Under the pieces are notes generated by a model. It was not told where the DNA came from and searched no databases. It worked only from the letters and a program-made list of their open reading frames with translations. The translations under genes and the position numbers were made by a program. A stretch of 21,009 nucleotides of DNA from CAUZIZ01 sp047514575 (GTDB lineage: Bacteria; Acidobacteriota; UBA6911; RPQK01; JAJDTT01): the NCBI GenBank assembly GCA_047514575.1, contig JAKZYH010000579.1, positions 1-21,009 on the forward strand. The letters run 5' to 3'. This document shows, piece by piece, positions 15,833-21,009 of this stretch (positions within the stretch are counted from its first letter, which is position 1; each line of letters starts with the position of its first letter).

Positions 15833-15883
15833 CTCGCGTTTCTGTGGGTCGCATGGCGGAGAGTCTCCGCCATCCAACGCGAG
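15833..15883. repeat. Interrupted 8+9 bp hairpin between dgt and tRNA-Arg
   Basis: CTCGCGTT (15833-15840) pairs with AACGCGAG (15876-15883). Nested inside, ATGGCGGAG (15853-15861) pairs with CTCCGCCAT (15865-15873) around the loop AGT. A 12-base bulge on one side contains GGGTCGC, also seen in the repeats at 5110-5146. The bulged, GC-rich form is reminiscent of REP elements. It lies between divergent genes. Confidence 0.6.
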
Positions 15884-15947
15884 GCTACGTCTGAGATTTC
15901 CCCTACGTGGCAGCCAGACCCGGTTATTTGGTAAACTAACGCGCGAT

Positions 15948-16021
15948 GCGCCTGTAGCTCAGGTGGATAGAGCTAGGGGTTCCTAACCCCTGTGCCGCAG
16001 GTTCGAGTCCTGCCAGGCGCA
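15948..16021 (+). tRNA. tRNA-Arg (anticodon CCT)
   Basis: This 74-base cloverleaf has acceptor stem GCGCCTG/CAGGCGC, D stem GCTC/GAGC, anticodon stem AGGGG/CCCCT with loop TTCCTAA, T stem GCAGG/CCTGC with TTCGAGT loop, and discriminator A. Anticodon CCT reads AGG arginine codons. CCA is not encoded (GAC follows). It lies about 35 bases before the TPR gene and may share its transcript. Confidence 0.96.
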
Positions 16022-16056
16022 AGACATTAACGCAGTAGGAGATGGAAGGTAGCGAC

Positions 16057-16875
16057 TTGGCGGTAAAACGGCTCACCCGCAAGCAAATTGTCCAGGAAGA
16101 CAGGATTTACGCCCGACTCTCCCAGGTCTCTCAATGGGCTCTTCGTAATCGGATTTATCTTGCTGCCGGAGTTATCATCCTCGTGGTGGGCATTGCCGCC
16201 TTCTGGGCCCTCCAAGGGTACCGCGAGAGTCAAGTCGCCGAGACACAAGGCCTCTTCACCGACGCCCTTGAACTCTATCACGCGACCATAGACGAGGTTA
16301 AAGAGGAGGCCGAGGGAGAGGGAGAGAAAGAGAAATCGGCTGAGGAAAAGGCTCAGGCCCGCGCACAGGAGTTAGCCAACAACCGATACCGGTTTCAATC
16401 CGAGCAAGAGCGGAGCCAGAAAGCCGAAGAGGCGTTCGTTCAGCTGGTGGAGGAGTATCCTGATTCTCAGCTTGGAGTTCTCTCCCGCTATTACCTGGCA
16501 CTGATCGCACACCAGACTGATCGTAGCGAGGAGGCGAAGGAGAGCCTCACCTGGGTCATCGATAACGCAGACGCCCTCGAGACCAAGAATCTCGCCCGTA
16601 ACGCCATGGCACAGATCGTTCTTGGCGAAGGCAATCCCAAAGAAGCCGCCGACCTATTGGAACAGATGCTAGGAGAACCCTCCCCGAACTATCCACTCCA
16701 GATCATCCTCATGAACCTGGGCAAAAGCTACGAGAAAGCGGGAAACCAGGACAAGGCCATAGCGCAGTACAAGAAGATTACCTCTGAGTATCCCGCCAGC
16801 CAGCAATCCCAAGAGGCTCAAAGCCGCATCGACGAGTTGGAAGACAACAAGGCACCAGACGACACGGAAGCCTGA
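16057..16875 (+). CDS. Membrane-anchored TPR protein
   Basis: This protein of about 272 residues has a short basic cytoplasmic N-terminus (AVKRLTRKQI), one TM helix (about 35-56, YLAAGVIILVVGIAAFWAL), a highly charged Glu/Lys-rich coiled stretch (about 80-120) and several TPR-like helical hairpins (about 120-262; for example AEEAFVQLVEEYPDSQLG and AIAQYKKITSEYPASQQSQ). The plan resembles YfgM or BamD-like scaffolds that act in the periplasm, but no specific partner can be named. I chose the TTG at 16057 because GGAAGG lies seven bases upstream; the ATG at 16042 has TAGGAG touching it, too close to work well. Confidence 0.8.
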   Translation: MAVKRLTRKQIVQEDRIYARLSQVSQWALRNRIYLAAGVIILVVGIAAFWALQGYRESQVAETQGLFTDALELYHATIDEVKEEAEGEGEKEKSAEEKAQARAQELANNRYRFQSEQERSQKAEEAFVQLVEEYPDSQLGVLSRYYLALIAHQTDRSEEAKESLTWVIDNADALETKNLARNAMAQIVLGEGNPKEAADLLEQMLGEPSPNYPLQIILMNLGKSYEKAGNQDKAIAQYKKITSEYPASQQSQEAQSRIDELEDNKAPDDTEA

Positions 16876-16906
16876 GCACGGCCTCCATCCAAGGCAAGTC
16901 CCCTTA

Positions 16907-17087
16907 GGGTCTGCGCAAGAATAACTTGGTAGAATTAGCGCTCAGATTTGCACCAGATTTGGCCGCGAACGATTGAGCGAAACCGCATGCGTAGCCAGGT
17001 CTACGTTGAGGATTTCGCGATTGAGGAGCGGCCGAAGATGGTGTGAAGATGAGATGCCAAAATGCCAAGTTATTTTTGCGCAGGCCC
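16907..17087. mobile_element. 181-bp palindromic MITE-like element flanked by TTA
   Basis: The ends are near-perfect inverted repeats: GGG(T/C)CTGCGCAA(g/a)AATAACTTGG at 16907-16929 and, reversed, 17065-17087. Pairing continues inward: 16941-16966 against 17028-17053 (19 of 26 pairs), GCGAAA (16977-16982) against TTTCGC (17013-17018), and GTAG/CTAC at the tip, all centred on about 16997. TTA lies directly outside both ends (16904-16906 and 17088-17090), as expected of a 3-bp target duplication. There is no reading frame of note. T-N-A duplications are known for parts of the IS5 family, so an IS5-type parent is possible but unproven. It sits between the convergent TPR and acylphosphatase genes and could also act as a two-way terminator-like hairpin. 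Confidence 0.65.
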
Positions 17088-17093
17088 TTAGTA

Positions 17094-17118
17094 CCAGGTC
17101 ACACATGTAGTGACATGG
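17094..17118. terminator. Hairpin after acyP, possible terminator without U-run
   Basis: CCAGGTCAC (17094-17102) and GTGACATGG (17110-17118) pair at eight of nine positions around a seven-base loop, starting two bases after the acylphosphatase stop on the minus strand. No U-tract follows, so termination here would be weak or need Rho. Confidence 0.35.
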
Positions 17119-17120
17119 TG

Positions 17121-17393
17121 CTAGGAGTGGCGGATCGAAAAATCTTTTGCGCCCTCGCCGGTAGCAGCCTCTACTTGGATTTCGCTAACACGTCCCAGCG
17201 GTGGACCTGACTCGATCCGATTCCGAAAGATCGTGATCGATTCCTGGTTCCCTTCGGCGTGGATTTCGACGTCTCCGTTACTCAGATTCTTCACCCAACC
17301 CTTGATCCCCAGACTTCTCGCGGTTCGATAGGTGAAGTACCGAAACCCCACGCCCTGGACCCGACCCTTGACCCGGTACCGATGCGCACTCAT
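17121..17393 (-). CDS. acyP: Acylphosphatase
   Basis: Acylphosphatase hydrolyses acyl phosphates such as carbamoyl or 1,3-bisphosphoglyceryl phosphate in the cytoplasm. This 90-residue protein matches the whole family: YRVKGRVQGVGFRYFTYRTA with catalytic R18, and GWVKNLSNGDVEI with catalytic N36. The ATG at 17393 gives the usual length and lacks a clear SD. The frame stays open upstream across the tRNA-Pro gene but is not coding there. It lies 57 bases downstream of tRNA-Pro on the same strand and could be expressed from the surE transcript. Confidence 0.92.
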   Translation of the reverse strand: MSAHRYRVKGRVQGVGFRYFTYRTARSLGIKGWVKNLSNGDVEIHAEGNQESITIFRNRIESGPPLGRVSEIQVEAATGEGAKDFSIRHS

Positions 17394-17449
17394 GGAGCTG
17401 GTTTTTGGCCTGGACTTCGATGACTGAAACCCTGGTGTTTCCTCGGGTT

Positions 17450-17526
<77 letters not shown>

Positions 17527-17539
17527 ATTGAATCAGAGA

Positions 17540-18133
17540 CTACCGCATAGCATATCTCAAAATAATGAATCCGCCTACTAGAAGCACAGCAAAGACCACG
17601 GTCAACAGGCTGAAATATCGGTCGATGAACCGACGGATCTCCGGTCCACGCCACCAGATCAACCCTGCCAGCAAGAAAAATCGAGCACCACGACTGGAAA
17701 TCGAAGCCAGGAAGAAAGTCGGTATATCGATCGCAAAAGTGCCAGCGGCGATCGTGAAAACCTTGTAGGGCACCGGGGTGAAACCAGCCACCGCTACTGC
17801 AACTGCATCCCACTCTTCGTACAGAACCTTCACATTCTGATAGGCATCCCGTGCCGAGTAGAACTCGATGATGCCTTGTCCCACGAGCTCGTAGAAATAG
17901 AATCCAATGGCGTATCCTAGCCCCGCTCCGGCAACCGAACCGAAGGTACAGATCGCTGCGAAGCGCAGCGATCGAGCGGGCGCTCCCATGGCCAGAGCGA
18001 GAAGCAAAACGTCAGGCGGAATCGGAAAAAAGGAAGATTCGGCGAACGCTACCAGGAAGAGCGCGAGAGCCCCATACGGGCTATCGCCGAAACTGAGGAC
18101 CCAGTCATAGAGTCGACGTAGTGTTGCGAAAAT
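17540..18133 (-). CDS. YqaA-type VTT/SNARE-associated (DedA-related) membrane protein, apparent AUU start
   Basis: The protein reads FATLRRLYDWV, then SFGDSPYGALALFLVAF, then AESSFFPIPPDVLLLALAMG, followed by membrane helices with FTPVPYKVFTIAAG, the conserved re-entrant motif of the VTT (SNARE-associated/DedA) superfamily. Such proteins are membrane transporters or scramblase-like; this YqaA branch has no fixed role. The conserved N-terminus lies upstream of the first canonical start, TTG at 18007. Between the surE stop and that TTG there is no in-frame ATG, GTG or TTG. ATT at 18133-18131 is preceded by GAGGGA with a six-base spacer and gives a family-typical 197 residues. The frame is also continuous with surE through its TGA, so readthrough is an alternative. 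Confidence 0.75.
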   Translation of the reverse strand: MFATLRRLYDWVLSFGDSPYGALALFLVAFAESSFFPIPPDVLLLALAMGAPARSLRFAAICTFGSVAGAGLGYAIGFYFYELVGQGIIEFYSARDAYQNVKVLYEEWDAVAVAVAGFTPVPYKVFTIAAGTFAIDIPTFFLASISSRGARFFLLAGLIWWRGPEIRRFIDRYFSLLTVVFAVLLVGGFIILRYAMR

Positions 18134-18178
18134 CTTGAGTCCCTCGTCGGATCCTTCAGGTTTTGGCCGAGGCTGAGG

Positions 18179-18967
18179 TCACGCGCTCTGATCCAAGCTG
18201 GCTGCGTGCAAGAGTTCATCCCTGGTGTTTCCGCCGAGGAGCTTCAGGGCTCTATAGTCGGTCTGATCGTGCTGGAGGGGCGTAATCGAAACCACGCCAT
18301 CGTTGATGGCCTGATAGTCGGTGCCGGCTTCCAGCAGCACCTCGCTCTCATCGCGTCCAATCCAATAGTATCCGCGGCCCCGAGGATCCTTCTTCTCCTC
18401 AATCGAACTCCAGGCCCTCTTGCTGCCCTGCCGAGTGAATCGGAAGGCTTCGACTTTCCCCGTAGGTATGTTGACGTTGAGAGCCGTCCCGCGGGGAGTT
18501 CGTTCGGGATAGAATTCTTTGACCAGATCTCGAACGAAACCAGCCGCCGGTCCGTAGTCGAGGTCCTCGCCCTTGGCCACCAGCGAGATCGCCATCGCCG
18601 GGATCCCATACAGAGCCGCTTCCCGTGCAGCTGCAACCGTACCGGAGTAGAGGATGTCGTCCCCGAGATTGGGACCGCTGTTGATTCCGCTTATGACAAG
18701 ATCCGGAGATTGGGGCATCAGCTTGCGGAGGGCGAAAATGACACAATCGGCGGGAGTTCCGGTAAGCATGTAATCGTTCTCAGAAACCTCCATTACCCGA
18801 ATCGGGTCGTGAATGGTGAGGGCGTGACTCGCCGCACTCCTCTCCTCGTCAGGAGCAACCGTCACTACACTGGCGGTGGTTTTGATTTCCTGCTTCAGGG
18901 CCTGCAGGCCAGGCGCCCGGCCACCATCGTCGTTCGTCAATAGAATCAATAGGTCTTTTTCGCTCAT
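18179..18967 (-). CDS. surE: 5'/3'-nucleotidase SurE
   Basis: SurE is a metal-dependent survival phosphatase acting on nucleoside 5'- and 3'-monophosphates, and on exopolyphosphate in some species. Metal ligands D13, D14 (TNDDG), S44 (EERSAASHA) and N96 (SGINSGPN) are intact, along with GTPADCV and YSGTVAAAREA. The residue after NDDG is Gly (GGRAPG), where family members usually have a larger residue; this is minor. The ATG at 18967 begins SEKDLLILLTNDDG, the usual distance to the motif; longer frames upstream (to 19099) lack family similarity. A TATAAT box lies 13 bases ahead of the ATG, so the leader is very short. It heads a run with the YqaA-type gene, tRNA-Pro and acyP. Confidence 0.95.
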   Translation of the reverse strand: MSEKDLLILLTNDDGGRAPGLQALKQEIKTTASVVTVAPDEERSAASHALTIHDPIRVMEVSENDYMLTGTPADCVIFALRKLMPQSPDLVISGINSGPNLGDDILYSGTVAAAREAALYGIPAMAISLVAKGEDLDYGPAAGFVRDLVKEFYPERTPRGTALNVNIPTGKVEAFRFTRQGSKRAWSSIEEKKDPRGRGYYWIGRDESEVLLEAGTDYQAINDGVVSITPLQHDQTDYRALKLLGGNTRDELLHAASLDQSA

Positions 18968-18980
18968 GTTTGCCTGAGGG

Positions 18981-18986
18981 ATTATA
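18981..18986 (-). promoter_or_regulatory. TATAAT -10 box of surE
   Basis: The minus strand reads a consensus TATAAT only 13 bases before the surE ATG. Transcription would begin about six bases before the start codon, too little for an SD. No convincing -35 or TGn extension is seen. Confidence 0.45.
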
Positions 18987-19105
18987 ACTGTAAACCAGAG
19001 GTCAGACCGAGATTTCATGCACGCCTGTTCTTGGCGCCCGTGTCGACTGGCCTGCGCCCACATCGGCGCGCCCCAATCCACTCCTCTTCTCACGCTCAAC
19101 CGCTG

Positions 19106-19111
19106 TACAAT
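19106..19111 (+). promoter_or_regulatory. Candidate -10 box of the ABC-class ATPase gene
   Basis: TACAAT lies 32 bases before the TTG start, leaving room for the GGAGG SD at 19132-19136. No strong -35 is visible at 16-18 bases. It would be divergent from the surE promoter about 120 bases away. Confidence 0.35.
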
Positions 19112-19143
19112 TCACTGCGGTGTGCGCCTGTGGAGGAAGGACT

Positions 19144-20865
19144 TTGGCATCGAGTGAAGCACTGAGACGAACGCTGCGCCGCATCGACGGCAAGGGTTAC
19201 CGCGCCTACAAAGACATCCGCGGTCGCTACGACTTTGGAGAATACTGCCTCTCGGTTGATCACGTCCAGGGAGACCCCTTCGCCACTCCCTCCCGTCTCA
19301 GTGTCCGCCTGGGGATGGAAGAGGCCGGCTTCAGCCGCGAACTCGTCGCCAGCCGAATTCGTCGAATAGCGCTCTCAGACTTCCTCACTCGGGCTTTTCA
19401 GAAGGCCATTGACGCCATAGCTCGTGGCCGGAGAGGAACCGGTCACAGTGGTCTCTTCCAGATCGATGTCGGCGCCCAAGAAGTTCTGGAATCGAACAGC
19501 GTCGTCTTCGAACCGGCTGCCTTGGAAGCACGCTTTACCATGGGTCTCCCTGCCTCTGGAAGAAGCGTGATGGGCAAACAGGCTGAGGAAATGCTTTTCG
19601 GGGAACTCCCCCGGATCGTCCGTCAGTCGCTCTTCAACCGCAGCCTTCCCGCCGCGGAACTGGACAAACATGTAAGAACAGTCGAGGACCAGGCCAGCCT
19701 CCGAAATCAGCTCCAGGCCAATGATCTGCTTGCCTTCGTCGCCAATGGGTCTCTCCTCCCGAGAAAAAGTGGAGTCGACGATCGACCCCTAGCGGCGAAA
19801 CCGAATGACCTGGTGGTTCCGTTTCAATCCCCGCCCGATCTGGAGATCGAGCTGCACCGACCCAACCTGGGCCCAATTCGCGGAATGGGCTTGCGGCCCG
19901 GGGTCACTCTGATCGTTGGAGGCGGCTTCCACGGAAAGTCCACGCTGCTTCGCGCTTTGGAGGGAGGCATCTACGACCACATCCCCGGTGACGGCCGAGA
20001 GACGGTGGTCACGATAGAATCCGCGGTGAAGGTCCGCGCGGAAGATGGACGCCATGTTGAAAAAGTGGACCTTTCTCCCTTCATCGACGGCCTGCCACTG
20101 GGCAAGTCAAGCACCTCGTTCTCAACCGCAAACGCCTCGGGTTCGACGTCTCAGGCTGCAAATATCCTGGAGGCTCTGGAGGTGGGAGCCCAACTACTTC
20201 TGATAGACGAAGACACTTCCGCCACCAACTTCATCATTCGAGATGGCCGGATGCAGTCTCTTGTTTCCAAGGACAAGGAACCCATCACACCCTTCGTGGA
20301 CAAGGTCCGACAACTGGTCCGAGGTCAGCGAACATCGAGCATCCTGGTGATGGGGGGGTCGGGAGACTACTTCGACGTAGCGGATACCGTGATCATGATG
20401 GATGAGTACCGTCCGCTCAACGTCACCTCCCAGGTCCGGCAGCTCGTCGAAACCCAGCCCAGTCAGAGAAGATCGGAAGGGGGAACAGACTTCGGCCGAG
20501 TCCCTCGGCGTGTTCCACTCAGGGAAAGCTTCGATCCGAGCCGCGGGAGAAGGGAAACCCGAATTGACTCCAAGGGGCTAGACCACATTCTGTTCGGCAC
20601 CACACCGATCGACCTGTCGGCATTGGAACAATTGGTAGATCCTTCGCAGACACGCGCTATCGGCGGAGCCATTCACCATTACTCCGTCCACTACGTGGGA
20701 AAGGGACTGTCCCTACGAGAAGGCCTCCAGCACCTGATGGAAGACCTGGAGAAAGAGGGCTTGGATATCCTCTCTCGCTCCAAAGTCGGAAATCTTGCAA
20801 AACCGCGGTTGTTCGAGATCGCTTTCGCGATCAACCGGATGCGAAGCCTTAAAGTATCGGATTAG
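19144..20865 (+). CDS. ABC-class P-loop ATPase (PF09818 type)
   Basis: This 573-residue cytoplasmic protein belongs to the family annotated as predicted ATPase of the ABC class. The N-terminal part (to about 230) contains KGYRAYKDIRGRYDF and a DP-x(5)-SR-like region typical of the family. The ATPase core has Walker A GGGFHGKST (about 259-267), an ABC-like signature SGSTSQAANI (about 332-341) and Walker B LLLIDEDTSATNF (from about 351). No membrane helix or transporter partner is seen, so it is not a transport ATPase. Biological role is unknown. The TTG at 19144 has GGAGG seven bases upstream, a clear choice over GTG at 19120. C-terminal residues after about 430 are basic and loop-like, then folded again. 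Confidence 0.9.
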   Translation: MASSEALRRTLRRIDGKGYRAYKDIRGRYDFGEYCLSVDHVQGDPFATPSRLSVRLGMEEAGFSRELVASRIRRIALSDFLTRAFQKAIDAIARGRRGTGHSGLFQIDVGAQEVLESNSVVFEPAALEARFTMGLPASGRSVMGKQAEEMLFGELPRIVRQSLFNRSLPAAELDKHVRTVEDQASLRNQLQANDLLAFVANGSLLPRKSGVDDRPLAAKPNDLVVPFQSPPDLEIELHRPNLGPIRGMGLRPGVTLIVGGGFHGKSTLLRALEGGIYDHIPGDGRETVVTIESAVKVRAEDGRHVEKVDLSPFIDGLPLGKSSTSFSTANASGSTSQAANILEALEVGAQLLLIDEDTSATNFIIRDGRMQSLVSKDKEPITPFVDKVRQLVRGQRTSSILVMGGSGDYFDVADTVIMMDEYRPLNVTSQVRQLVETQPSQRRSEGGTDFGRVPRRVPLRESFDPSRGRRETRIDSKGLDHILFGTTPIDLSALEQLVDPSQTRAIGGAIHHYSVHYVGKGLSLREGLQHLMEDLEKEGLDILSRSKVGNLAKPRLFEIAFAINRMRSLKVSD

Positions 20866-21009
20866 TGCCCCCCCAGCGGTGCTGCCCCATTCGAGAACGA
20901 AACTTCGGTCGAGGATAGGCGATATCGTGCGTCACTCCGTGGGGAAGGTCACTCCGTGGGGAAGAGTTGTCCAGCTCGCTCCCTTCTTCGTCGTCCTCGA
21001 CGGCCGGAA
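20866..21009. other. Terminal region without a confident gene
   Basis: No plus-strand gene or clear terminator follows the ATPase. A minus-strand frame is open from the right edge to a TAA at 20849-20851, starting with an acidic run (VEDDEEGSELD). It might be the C-terminus of a gene entering from the right, but it would overlap the ATPase gene and it spans a 17-bp tandem duplication, which would shift any frame. I leave it uncalled. Confidence 0.35.
20931..20964. repeat. 17-bp perfect tandem duplication
   Basis: GTCACTCCGTGGGGAAG occurs twice in direct succession, at 20931-20947 and 20948-20964, with no mismatch. The unit is not a multiple of three. Perfect identity suggests a recent slippage event or a variable-number repeat. 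Confidence 0.85.

Noticed and set aside
18206..18943. 245-codon plus-strand open frame
   Set aside because: It mirrors surE on the other strand; surE has all metal ligands, the antisense frame has no recognisable motif.
20849..21009. C-terminal fragment of a minus-strand gene entering from the right edge
   Set aside because: The frame is open, but it overlaps the ATPase gene, spans a non-triplet tandem duplication and has no recognisable motif; too weak to call.

Overview
The window is a densely packed bacterial chromosome segment, moderately GC-rich by eye, that carries almost entirely housekeeping genes. Every confident protein is bacterial. An extracytoplasmic-sensor HD hydrolase (PgpH type), a TPR protein with one membrane anchor and the YceD-RpmF-Fab cluster suit a Gram-negative-type, deep-branching phylum (Acidobacteriota-like or a former deltaproteobacterial lineage), but I cannot name the phylum from sequence alone. 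A notable trait is heavy use of TTG start codons, most backed by a good Shine-Dalgarno (SD) site. Two genes start inside a TTGA stop/start overlap.

Layout, left to right. (1) 256-3790, plus strand: two neurotransmitter:sodium symporter (NSS) family transporters flank thiE (thiamine phosphate synthase). The second transporter overlaps an easily missed 35-residue single-span protein that looks like the MetS small subunit of MetPS-type amino-acid importers. (2) 3837-5107, plus: a membrane protein resembling the mitochondrial K+/H+ exchange-related family, overlapping by ATGA with a Crp/Fnr regulator. (3) 5145-10321, minus: pgpH, ybeY, corC-like and ribD, in that transcription order, driven by a perfect extended -10 at 10462-10470. 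(4) 10489-14548, minus: yceD, rpmF, fabD, fabG, acpP, fabF, a fatty-acid synthesis operon without the usual plsX and fabH. It has a TTGACA-type promoter at 14604-14633 abutted by three phased ACCAGTC repeats. (5) 14675-15808, minus: dgt (dNTP triphosphohydrolase), apparently leaderless. (6) 15948-16875, plus: tRNA-Arg(CCT), then a membrane-anchored TPR protein. (7) 16907-17087: a 181-bp palindromic element with TTA on both sides, a likely MITE. (8) 17121-18967, minus: surE, a YqaA/VTT membrane protein, tRNA-Pro(CGG) and acylphosphatase. (9) 19144-20865, plus: an ABC-class P-loop ATPase (PF09818 type), followed by about 145 bp without a confident gene.

The least ordinary points are the MetS-like microprotein, the YqaA-type gene that has no ATG/GTG/TTG start before its conserved N-terminus (an AUU codon with a well-placed SD is the best candidate), the palindromic element, the phased repeats at the fab promoter, and an 8+9 bp interrupted hairpin between dgt and tRNA-Arg. 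I saw no CRISPR array, prophage, defence system or intact insertion sequence.
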